From positions 1 to 50,270 of the forward strand of contig JAOXSA010000375.1 in assembly GCA_025800245.1 (NCBI GenBank): a stretch of DNA of 50,270 nucleotides. Reading direction: 5' to 3'. Positions 39,120 to 47,117 of the stretch are shown here, piece after piece. The stretch is from Amphritea sp. Lineage in GTDB: Bacteria; Pseudomonadota; Gammaproteobacteria; Pseudomonadales; Balneatricaceae. Each line of letters opens with the position of its first letter. The stretch's first letter is position 1. Both the position numbers and the translations under genes were made by a program. The notes under the pieces are model-generated. The model saw nothing but the letters and a program-made list of their open reading frames with translations. It made no database searches and had not been told where the DNA came from.

Positions 39120-41195
39120 TTACAGGTCTTTACACAGACGCAGCGCGTCGTACATCGCAGCGTGAACGTTACGCTGAGACACACAGTCACCCAGACGCCA
39201 CAGGATCATGCCGTCACCGGATTCAGACGCTGATTCCAACAAGACGGGCTGCGGTTTGATGTCGAACAACGCATCGTTGTCGATCTGACCCTTGTTGCGG
39301 GACTCTTCTTTCAGCTCGTAGTACAGCTCTTCGTTTGGACGGATACCGTTCTCAACGACAACCTGATCAACCACACGCTCTTCGCGCTGACCGGTGTACT
39401 CGTTCTCCAGGACTGCAACCAGGCTGTCACCTTCGCGGTAAACCTTCTCCAGCATGAAGTCAGAAGTCATGATCACTTCTTTCTCGTACAGAGAACGGTA
39501 GTAAGTCGGGAAGGTTGTACCACCGATGCCTACACCCGGTTTGATATCGTCGGTTACCAGCTCAACCAGAGAGCCTTTCGCCGCTGCGTAGTCCGCAGTA
39601 GACATACCGGAGAATTCACAGATGGTGTCGTAGATCAGGATGTTCTTACCCGGCTCTACCTTGCCGCTCAGGATATCCCAGCTGGCAGTGATCAGGCCTT
39701 CTTCAGCACCCCACTCAGGGTTCTGATCGATGAACGGGCGACCACCGGTTGCCAGAACACAGACATCCGGGTTCAGTTCGCGAACCAGACCGGCATCAGC
39801 AGCAGTACCCAGACGGATATCAACACCCAGACGTTCCAGTTCCATGACCAGCCAACGGGTAATACCGGCGATCTGATCACGCTGAGGCGCTTTCGCAGCC
39901 AGAGTCAGCTGACCACCCAGCTCTTCACCCTTCTCGATCAGGGTAACGTTGTGGCCACGTTCAGCTGCAACACGTGCTGCTTCCAGACCACCAGGGCCAC
40001 CACCGACAACAACCACTTTACGTACCGGGCCAGCGGTCTTCTCGATGATGTGCGGCAGACCCATGTACTCACGGGAAGTCGCAGCGTTCTGGATACACAG
40101 TACGTCCAGACCCATGTACTGACGGTCGATACAGTAGTTTGCACCAACACACTGACGGATCTGATCAACCTGATCCATTTTGATCTTAGCGATCAGGTGT
40201 GGATCGGCGATGTGCGCACGGGTCATACCCACAAAATCAACGTAACCGGCTTCTACGATACGCTTAGCCTGGTTAGGATCTTTAATGTTCTGTGCGTGGA
40301 TAACCGGCACGTCTACCACTTCCTTGATACCTGCTGCCAGGTGCAGGAAAGGCTCAGGTGGGTAGCTCATGTTTGGAATTACGTTCGCCAGCGTGTTGTG
40401 AGTATCACAACCGGAACCAACCACACCGAAGTAGTCGATCTGACCAGTTGCGTTGTAGTACGCAGCGATCTCTTTCATGTCGTCGTGGTTCAGACCGTCC
40501 GGGTGGAATTCGTCACCGGTAATACGCAGACCCACAACAAAATCAGGACCCACTTCTTCACGTACCGCTTTCAGTACTTCCATACCGAAACGCATACGGT
40601 TCTCGAAGCTGCCGCCCCACTTATCAGTACGCTTGTTTACACGTGGAGACCAGAACTGGTCGATCATGTGCTGGTGTACTGCAGACAGTTCAACACCATC
40701 CAGACCACCTTCTTTTGCGCGACGTGCAGCCTGTGCAAAGTCGCCGATTACGCGCCAGATCTCTTCCTCTTCGATGGTCTTACAGGTTGCGCGGTGAACC
40801 GGCTCACGGATACCGGATGGCGACATCAGGTTCGGCCAGTTTTCACCGTCCCAACGGGAACGACGACCCATGTGGGTAATCTGAATCATGATCTTACCGC
40901 CGTGCTTGTGCACCGCGTCAGCCAGATTCTGGAAATGAGGGATAATACGGTCAGTAGACAGGTTTACAGAGCTCCACCAGCTTTGCGGACTGTCGATGGA
41001 AACCACACTGGAACCACCACAGATACAAAGACCACAACCACCCTTGGCTTTTTCTTCGTAGTATTTAACGTAGCGATCGGTAGTCATACCGCCGTCGGTC
41101 GCGTAAACCTCGGCGTGAGCAGTACTGACAATACGGTTACGGATTGTCAGCTTATTGATGTTGAGTGGCTCAAACAGAACGTCAAACTGGGACAT
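39120..41195 (-). CDS. dgcA: Dimethylglycine demethylase flavin subunit DgcA
   Basis: An old-yellow-enzyme/trimethylamine-dehydrogenase-type flavoprotein that demethylates dimethylglycine to sarcosine. From the ATG at 41195 (MSQFDVLFEPLN) it has 691 residues. The N-terminal TIM barrel binds FMN (IQITHMGRRSRWDG, ELSAVHQHMIDQFWSPRVN). The C-terminal half has an NAD/FAD fold with VVVGGGPGGLEAARVA. The Fe-S motif between them reads C349-x2-A352-x2-C355-x11-C367: the second of four cysteines known in trimethylamine dehydrogenase is Ala here. The neighbours dgcB, etfAB and the two conserved upstream genes match the Pseudomonas dgc locus. Confidence 0.93.
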   Translation of the reverse strand: MSQFDVLFEPLNINKLTIRNRIVSTAHAEVYATDGGMTTDRYVKYYEEKAKGGCGLCICGGSSVVSIDSPQSWWSSVNLSTDRIIPHFQNLADAVHKHGGKIMIQITHMGRRSRWDGENWPNLMSPSGIREPVHRATCKTIEEEEIWRVIGDFAQAARRAKEGGLDGVELSAVHQHMIDQFWSPRVNKRTDKWGGSFENRMRFGMEVLKAVREEVGPDFVVGLRITGDEFHPDGLNHDDMKEIAAYYNATGQIDYFGVVGSGCDTHNTLANVIPNMSYPPEPFLHLAAGIKEVVDVPVIHAQNIKDPNQAKRIVEAGYVDFVGMTRAHIADPHLIAKIKMDQVDQIRQCVGANYCIDRQYMGLDVLCIQNAATSREYMGLPHIIEKTAGPVRKVVVVGGGPGGLEAARVAAERGHNVTLIEKGEELGGQLTLAAKAPQRDQIAGITRWLVMELERLGVDIRLGTAADAGLVRELNPDVCVLATGGRPFIDQNPEWGAEEGLITASWDILSGKVEPGKNILIYDTICEFSGMSTADYAAAKGSLVELVTDDIKPGVGIGGTTFPTYYRSLYEKEVIMTSDFMLEKVYREGDSLVAVLENEYTGQREERVVDQVVVENGIRPNEELYYELKEESRNKGQIDNDALFDIKPQPVLLESASESGDGMILWRLGDCVSQRNVHAAMYDALRLCKDL

Positions 41196-41301
41196 GGTCT
41201 TAAACCCCGTCTTCTGCACCAGCATAGATACTGGTATGTATTTATTATTCCCGCAGACTATGTTGCCCGCGTGGTCTCTTGTCTTGGCTTGAAAACAAAG
41301 G

Positions 41302-41337
41302 GGTGCCGGTCACATTATCTGGGTGCTGACCGGCACC
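41302..41337. repeat. Hairpin between the DUF5943-type gene and dgcA
   Basis: GGTGCCGGTC (41302-41311) and GACCGGCACC (41328-41337) are perfect 10-bp complements with a 16-base loop, 15 bp past the upstream gene's stop. It lacks a T-run, like the other two hairpins in this operon. Confidence 0.85.
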
Positions 41338-41352
41338 GGTTTTCATAAGGAT

Positions 41353-41883
41353 TTACAGTGGCGCTACTTCGAAGTAACCCACATCGCAACCCTCTTCAGC
41401 AGCACACTGAGTCTGTTCCGCTTTAGTGCGAACGTCATAACCCAGGCTTTCTGCGATCTGATCCATGGCACCGGCAAACCAGCCAGTGAACATGTAATCA
41501 ACCTTGCGGTTAACCTGACCGTACTGGTAAACAAACGCAGAGTTTTCCAGACGTACTTTGGCAGTACCTTTTTCCAGGTCCAGTTCTTCAGTGATGAAGA
41601 AGCCCCAGCCACGCTGAGACAGACGCTTCATGTAGTGATCCCATACGTCTGCGCCGGAGATACCGTGTTCAGCCGCTTCTTTTTCACACCAGTAGTGAGC
41701 AGACTTGTAACCAGCCTTGTACAGAATCTCAGCGTATTTCTCAGCGCCGATCTCTTCTTCAATGGCCATGTGGTTGTTTACGAAAAAGTGACGTGGCACG
41801 TACAGCATAGGCAGTGCGTCGGTAGTCCATACTCCGGTTTCGTCATCTACTTGGATTGGCATTTCTGGCGCATGTACACCCAT
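41353..41883 (-). CDS. Conserved protein of the dgc locus (DUF5943, PA5397-like)
   Basis: A 176-residue soluble protein that I match, from memory, to the gene between the dipeptidase homologue and dgcA in pseudomonads. The core, from ALPMLYVPRHFFVNNHMAIE through HYMKRLSQRGWGFFITEELD to DYMFTGWFAGAMDQIAESLG, resembles the V4R small-molecule-binding fold, including the C-terminal GWFAG helix. Cysteines near the end (QCAAEEGCDVG) are noteworthy. Its function is unknown; its fixed position suggests a role in dimethylglycine use. GAGGTAGAG precedes the ATG. Confidence 0.8.
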   Translation of the reverse strand: MGVHAPEMPIQVDDETGVWTTDALPMLYVPRHFFVNNHMAIEEEIGAEKYAEILYKAGYKSAHYWCEKEAAEHGISGADVWDHYMKRLSQRGWGFFITEELDLEKGTAKVRLENSAFVYQYGQVNRKVDYMFTGWFAGAMDQIAESLGYDVRTKAEQTQCAAEEGCDVGYFEVAPL

Positions 41884-42075
41884 TTTCTCTACCTCTGATC
41901 TCTTATTGTTCTAACAATCAATGTGTCGTTTTTATCAGGCCGAAGCCTCGAAAATTCTCAGTTCTGACTTTTTCAGGACAAAGGAAGCCCACAACGCTTT
42001 GTTTGAGCCCTATATAAGCAGGATTCAGACAGCGCCGTAAGCGACCTTTATGAATGGAAAGTCAGTGGTCGGGGA

Positions 42076-43053
42076 TTACTCGCCCCAAACGTCTTTCAGT
42101 AGGTTGACCCAGTTATCACCCATGATCTTGCGAGTCTGAGTCTCGGAGAAACCGTGACGCAGCAGCGCTTCAGTCAGGTTCGGGAACTCACCTACGGTAC
42201 GGATACCTTTAGGGTTGATGATTTCACCGAAACGGGTCAGACGACGGGCGTAGCCCTTGTCGTGAGTCAGGTATTCGAAGAAATCTTCACCGTGACCCTG
42301 AGTGAAGTCGGTACCGATACCGATCGCGTCTTCACCCACAATGTTGTACACGTATTGTACTGCCTCAACGTAGTCGTCGATGGTAGCGTTAACACCTGCA
42401 CGCAGGAATGGAGTAAACATTGTTACGCCCACGAAACCACCGTTATCTGCGATGTACTTCAACTCTTCATCGGAACGGTTACGTGGATGCTCTTTCAGAC
42501 CGGAAGGCAGACAGTGAGAGTATGCAACCGGCTTCTTGGATTCATCGATAACTTCTTTAGCGGTGTTAGGGCCTACGTGAGACAGGTCACACAGCACACC
42601 TACGCGGTTCATTTCAGCAACGATCTCACGACCGAAACCAGACAGACCACCATCACGCTCATAACAACCAGTACCTACCAGGTTCTGAGTGTTGTAACAC
42701 ATCTGAGTGATACCCACGCCCAGATCCTTAAAGATCTGTACGTTACCGATCTGGTCTTCGTATGCGTGCGCATTCTGGAAACCCATCATCACACCGGTCT
42801 TACCTTCACGCTTAGCGCGGAAGATATCTTCAGTGGTGCGAACCTTCATCAAGATGTCGCTGCTTTCGTCGATCATCTTGTTCATATCAGCGATATTGCG
42901 CACGGTGCCTTCGAAGTTTTCCCAGAAGGAAACTGTGCAGTTCGCGGCTGTCAGTCCACCCTTAGCCATGTCTTCGAACAGTTCGCGGCCCCAGTTGGCG
43001 CAGATCAGACCATCGATAACGATGGAATCTTTGTGCAGTTCTGCTGCATTCAT
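42076..43053 (-). CDS. Membrane-dipeptidase (peptidase M19) homologue with altered metal site
   Basis: First gene of the dgc cluster, 325 residues, homologous to renal dipeptidase (PA5396-like). The amidohydrolase barrel is clear (VIDG, CDLSHVG, AYSHCLPSG, GIGTDFTQGHG). Metal ligands H159 and H180 and the later Asp are kept, but the DGHxD motif reads DGLIC (L16, C18 in place of His and Asp) and the bridging Glu is Q93 in GFQNAH. Three of five classical zinc ligands are therefore missing, so a normal di-zinc dipeptidase activity is doubtful. Its role in dimethylglycine metabolism is unknown. AGGACAAAAATA precedes the ATG. Confidence 0.88.
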   Translation of the reverse strand: MNAAELHKDSIVIDGLICANWGRELFEDMAKGGLTAANCTVSFWENFEGTVRNIADMNKMIDESSDILMKVRTTEDIFRAKREGKTGVMMGFQNAHAYEDQIGNVQIFKDLGVGITQMCYNTQNLVGTGCYERDGGLSGFGREIVAEMNRVGVLCDLSHVGPNTAKEVIDESKKPVAYSHCLPSGLKEHPRNRSDEELKYIADNGGFVGVTMFTPFLRAGVNATIDDYVEAVQYVYNIVGEDAIGIGTDFTQGHGEDFFEYLTHDKGYARRLTRFGEIINPKGIRTVGEFPNLTEALLRHGFSETQTRKIMGDNWVNLLKDVWGE

Positions 43054-43361
43054 TATTTTTGTCCTACTTAATCGTCAACGGTTTTACTGCGCAGTTGCAC
43101 TTACGCAGCAAGGCAAAGAACAAATAGGGGGCGTCCCTCCTATCATGCAGAGACAGTGTAAATATTCAGGTAAAAGAGTATGGAGCTGGAAACGACTTAC
43201 GCGATGCCAAAAGCGACTCTTTTTACCGTTAACGACATAACCAGACGCGACCCGGATTGTCATATCTGCATCAGGATAACGGTATAAATTGCTGTAGACG
43301 CTGTTTCAGGTACAAAAAAGCCGGACCTGAGCCGGGCGTGATGACGCAATCAGAAATCCGT
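43054..43361. promoter_or_regulatory. Promoter region of the dgc cluster
   Basis: This 308-bp gap should hold the main promoter for the dipeptidase-DUF5943-dgcAB-etfAB transcript. CGACT at 43193-43197 and 43214-43218 are direct repeats 21 bp apart; more CGAC words follow at 43233 and 43248. They lie 140-195 bp before the start, a normal distance for an AraC-type activator. The argO terminator is at its far end. Confidence 0.5.
43312..43340 (-). terminator. Likely argO terminator
   Basis: On the minus strand a GC-rich imperfect stem (GCCCGGCTCAGGTCCGGC) is followed by six T, about 20 bp past the argO stop. The stem has internal mismatches, so it is weaker than the others in the window. Confidence 0.6.
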
Positions 43362-43991
43362 TCAGCCAATCCTGTCGCTCAGCAACAGAGCAGCCAGCGT
43401 CCACATCATCAGGCAGACCAGACCATCCAGCACCCGCCACGCCATCGGTGAACGAAACAGCGGCGCCAGCCAGCGGGCACCCAGACTGAGACAGAAAAAC
43501 CAGATAAATGAGAACAGCGCAGCGCCGGCACCAAACCAGTACCGCCCCTCTTCCGGATAACGCCCTCCGATACTGCCCAGCAGCACCACGGTATCCAGAT
43601 AGACATGAGGGTTAAGCAGGCTCAGGGCCAGCGTGGTCAGCAGCGCCGAGCGCAGATCAGAGAACTGTCGCTTACTGGCTTCCAGGCTGCCCGGATTGAT
43701 CGCCGCTTTAAGCGCATTCCAGCCGTACCAGAGCAGAAACAGTGCCCCGGCCCAGGTCACCACCTTTAACAGCACAGGCGAACTGCTGATCAACGCACCC
43801 ATCCCGGCAATACCCGCCGCAATCAACAGCGTATCGATCAGGCCGCACACCCCGGCAATGGGCCAGTGATACTCCCGTCGCAGCCCCTGGCTCAACACAA
43901 ACGCATTCTGCGCCCCAATCGCAATGATCAGGCCGGCACCGGTAGCAAGTCCGGTAAAAAACGGGGTCGGCAGAGGCAACATATCGTACAT
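43362..43991 (-). CDS. argO: LysE/ArgO-family basic amino-acid exporter
   Basis: An inner-membrane exporter of arginine or lysine with about six helices. The signature IIAIGAQNAFVLSQGLRRE near the N-terminus and SLLNPHVYLDTVVLLG in the middle are diagnostic of LysE/ArgO. From the ATG at 43991 (MYDMLPLPTP) it has 209 residues, close to the E. coli ArgO length. It is divergent from an ArgP-like regulator, the classical pair in which ArgP with arginine activates argO. The 96-bp AT-rich gap (44037-44132) would carry the ArgP site. Confidence 0.92.
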   Translation of the reverse strand: MYDMLPLPTPFFTGLATGAGLIIAIGAQNAFVLSQGLRREYHWPIAGVCGLIDTLLIAAGIAGMGALISSSPVLLKVVTWAGALFLLWYGWNALKAAINPGSLEASKRQFSDLRSALLTTLALSLLNPHVYLDTVVLLGSIGGRYPEEGRYWFGAGAALFSFIWFFCLSLGARWLAPLFRSPMAWRVLDGLVCLMMWTLAALLLSDRIG

Positions 43992-44132
43992 CGGTGGTGG
44001 TTTCCTGAAGTCAGAGTGAAGAACCGGGCTATTCACCCCGGACAGTTATATCTCGTATCAAACTGGTGCTAGCTTCAACCATTCGCTAAAGTAAGTAAAA
44101 CTAATAATTTTAAATACTCATTAGCAATTCTT

Positions 44133-45026
44133 ATGATTGATTATCGCCAGCTTCAGGCCTTCGCCACCGTATTGGAAGAGCAGAGCTTTGATAAAGCCGC
44201 ACAGAAGCTGTTTATCACCCAGTCGGCGATATCCCAGCGCGTAAAACAACTGGAAGAGAGTCTGGGACAGGTACTGATCATCCGCGGCCAGCCTTTGCAG
44301 GCAACGGATACAGGCCAGCAACTGCTGAGGCATTATCAGCAGGTCAGCCTGCTGCAGAACGATCTGTTCAAGCAGTTGGGCGATGAGCAGAATCAGGGAT
44401 TCACCCGGCTGACCATCGGCCTGAATGCCGATACTCTGGCAACCTGGTTTTTTGACGCACTGGCTCCCCTGCTTAAGCAACACAATATTCTGCTCGAATT
44501 ACACGTCGACGATCAGGATCAGACCCATAAGCTGCTTAGACAGGGCCAGGTAATCGGTTGCATCACCGCGTCAGACCAGCCAATTCAGGGCGGCAACTGT
44601 ATAGCGTTGGGAATATGTCGCTACCGGGCGCTGGCCAGCCCGGCATTTATCCGGCAGCACTTCCCTACCGGTGTCAACTCAACTACCTTGCAACAGGCGC
44701 CCATGGTTGAATACAACCAGAAAGATGAACTCCAGCAGCAGTATCTGCAGCGCTATTATCCCGACTGTTTAAAGCCTGCCGGCCACCGGATACCATCAAC
44801 CGAGAGCTTTATGGAATTTATTGCCCGGGGTTATGCCTGGGGAATGGTTCCGGATCAACAAAGCCGGACTCTGCGAGAGCAGAACACACTTGCCGAACTG
44901 GTCGCAGATCAGCCACTGGATATTCCCCTGTACTGGCATAGCTGGAATCTCTCCAGCGACATTGCCCGTCAGCTCAGCCAGATACTGGAAACCTTCTGTC
45001 GGAATACCCTGCTTCCTATTGATTAA
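44133..45026 (+). CDS. argP: LysR-family regulator ArgP
   Basis: A 297-residue LysR regulator. The N-terminal helix-turn-helix is IDYRQLQAFATVLEEQSFDKAAQKLFITQSAISQ, very close to ArgP/IciA over its length (given here only by its ends: residues 2-34). The effector domain starts near residue 90 (TRLTIGLNADTLATWF). It lies divergent from argO, its known target in enterobacteria. ArgP senses arginine and lysine. Confidence 0.91.
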   Translation: MIDYRQLQAFATVLEEQSFDKAAQKLFITQSAISQRVKQLEESLGQVLIIRGQPLQATDTGQQLLRHYQQVSLLQNDLFKQLGDEQNQGFTRLTIGLNADTLATWFFDALAPLLKQHNILLELHVDDQDQTHKLLRQGQVIGCITASDQPIQGGNCIALGICRYRALASPAFIRQHFPTGVNSTTLQQAPMVEYNQKDELQQQYLQRYYPDCLKPAGHRIPSTESFMEFIARGYAWGMVPDQQSRTLREQNTLAELVADQPLDIPLYWHSWNLSSDIARQLSQILETFCRNTLLPID

Positions 45027-45204
45027 CAGGTCTGCATTGATACGTCTTCATAGATAAGCACTGCATATACTGGTGAAAAAAATTCGCTTTAATCCTGTCC
45101 TGCGCCGCCGATAATCTGAACACCTGCTCAAGTTCAACAACACTAAATAAAACCGGGCAGTGAAATGGGTCAGAAGACCGCTATTTCTCTTAAGGGTGAC
45201 TTAC

Positions 45205-46293
45205 ATGGATGATAAATCGTGGACGGCTGCGGCAATTAAGCGGGCTGTGGTAATCGCACTGATCGTTGGCACATTATTAAATCTCATCAATCAGAGTGAG
45301 GCACTGCTGGGTAGTCAGCCACTGAAATGGCTGCAGGCAATTCTCACCTACTCGGTACCGTTTATGGTATCGCTGTTCAGTAGCTGGCTGGCTATGTCGT
45401 CCCGCCCGGCACCAGAGCCCTGCCCCGATACGTCAGAGTTGCAATTGCCTGTTGCGCCTCATATCGAAGAGCTGACCGGTCTGTCACAGCAGGTTCTGAC
45501 AAATGCCACCAACGTTAATCGCGCCTCCCGTGAGCGGCTGACCTTTTTTGAAGAACTCTCTGCCAGTATTCACAGCTCTATGACCGAGCTACAGGGGATC
45601 GGCGACACTCTGCGCAGCAGTCAGGATGATCTGCAACAGATTCAGACAAACTTCGGTCAGCTGTGCCAGCAGACCGGCTCACTGGGACAGGAGATCTGCC
45701 AGTTTTCCGATGCCTCCGGGGCACTTAAAAGCGAGATCAACCAATTTCTTAACTCGTTCGAAGGGATCTCAAGCCTGGCCTCTGCCATCACCAATACCTC
45801 AGAACAAACCAATCTGCTGGCACTCAATGCAGCCATTGAAGCTGCCCGGGCCGGGGAAGCAGGTCGTGGATTTGCCGTCGTTGCTGATGAAGTAAAAATA
45901 CTGGCGCAGAACTCACGCAATAACGCACAGAATATCGACCAGAATCTTGAAGATCTGAAACTCCATGAAGCGTCGCTGAAAAACCAGTTACAGCGTATTG
46001 ATGAAAACGTGCAACGGGCTATGAATTCAGTCTCCGGCGATGCCGAGAGCGGTATGGCAAATCTGACCGATGAGGCCCACCACCGCATTGAAGCGCTGTT
46101 TATCAGTATCAAACAGATCAATGAGCGCACCGCCCACGAGCTGGAAAACTTTAAGCGTATCTCCAATCAGTTTGACAAAGTACTCAGCGACGCTGAGAAA
46201 GCGATTCACGGCTCCGCCGCTAATATGCAGATCGGTTCATCAATGGTCGATCTGAGCAACGCAGCGGTCCGACAACTCACACCGGCGAACTAA
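45205..46293 (+). CDS. NrtS-like membrane domain fused to a chemoreceptor signalling domain
   Basis: 362 residues from the ATG at 45205, where AAGGGTGACTTAC supports the start. Two hydrophobic segments (about 12-28 and 42-64) with [20 protein letters not shown] and [18 protein letters not shown] resemble NrtS, a small nitrate/nitrite transport protein described in cyanobacteria. The rest is a cytosolic coiled-coil methyl-accepting domain with the conserved hairpin tip [21 protein letters not shown] and [12 protein letters not shown]. There is no HAMP or periplasmic domain. It may couple anion transport or sensing to CheA. It is followed directly by the YceI pseudogene. Confidence 0.82.
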   Translation: MDDKSWTAAAIKRAVVIALIVGTLLNLINQSEALLGSQPLKWLQAILTYSVPFMVSLFSSWLAMSSRPAPEPCPDTSELQLPVAPHIEELTGLSQQVLTNATNVNRASRERLTFFEELSASIHSSMTELQGIGDTLRSSQDDLQQIQTNFGQLCQQTGSLGQEICQFSDASGALKSEINQFLNSFEGISSLASAITNTSEQTNLLALNAAIEAARAGEAGRGFAVVADEVKILAQNSRNNAQNIDQNLEDLKLHEASLKNQLQRIDENVQRAMNSVSGDAESGMANLTDEAHHRIEALFISIKQINERTAHELENFKRISNQFDKVLSDAEKAIHGSAANMQIGSSMVDLSNAAVRQLTPAN

Positions 46294-46353
46294 TTACCTG
46301 CGCCCCGGTCTGACAGTTCTGTGGTATTCATTAAACGATCAGGACTGTCAGTA

Positions 46354-46971
46354 ATGCGCCTACTCAGATTAACCGGTTTTACCCTGCTTTTAAGTCTTCT
46401 GCTCAGTGGCTGCAGCGCACTGGTCACCCCGGATAAAACGGACCAGGTTACTGAACTGAAACCCGGTGCCTACGAGATCGACCCTAAACACAGCACCCTG
46501 CTGTTTAAGATCGGCCATCTGGGACTGTCGACCTATGTCGGCCGTTTTAATGAGTTCAGTGCCAGTCTGGACTTTGACCCTGACGATATTGCTGCCACCC
46601 GGCTGGATGCCAGAGTGGATACCGCCAGCGTAGATGTGAATGACAGCTTTATTGAATCAACCCTGCAGGAGAGTTACTAGTTCCACAGTGAACAGTTTCC
46701 TCAGGCCGCCTTCACCACTACCCGGGTAACCCCGCAAGGGGACAATCGCTTTGCCTTCACCGGTGATCTGACCCTGCGTGGAGTCACCCGCGAAGTCACT
46801 CTTCAGGGCCGCTTTAACGGTGGCGCCACCAACCTGCTGACCTTTAAATACACCCTGGGCTTCACCGCCAGCGGTACGATCAACCGTACCGATTTTGGTA
46901 TCGATAGTTATACAGGCCTGGTCGGCGAAGAGGTAGAGCTGGAGATATATGCGGAGTTTCAGCGGCTATAG
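46354..46971 (+). pseudogene. YceI-family lipoprotein with in-frame TAG
   Basis: A YceI-like lipocalin-type protein split by an amber codon at 46678-46680. The N-terminal half begins with a lipoprotein signal (LLSLLLSGCSAL, lipid Cys in LSGC) and continues YEIDPKHSTLLFKIGHLGLS. After the TAG the same frame carries on for 96 codons with FHSEQFPQAAF, FTGDLTLRGVTREVTL and a normal end at 46971. The stop falls where the family usually has an aromatic residue before the FxSExFP-type motif, so a single TGG to TAG change is the likely cause. Length and frame are otherwise intact. It is either a fresh pseudogene, a suppressed gene or a base-call error. Confidence 0.85.
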
Positions 46972-47117
46972 CACTCTGAACCGGCAATACAATACTGGTT
47001 AGCGGCTCTCGGACCAGCAAGTCGCAGCAGACTCAGAATGGAACTTGCTGCCCACTCATTTCCTCTCAACCCATGCTTCCCCAATTCAATGAATCCGCAA
47101 TCGCTGCCGCATCTTGA

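Noticed and set aside
39951-41348. Long open frame antisense to dgcA
   Set aside because: Composition typical of antisense to a well-expressed gene; no domain seen.
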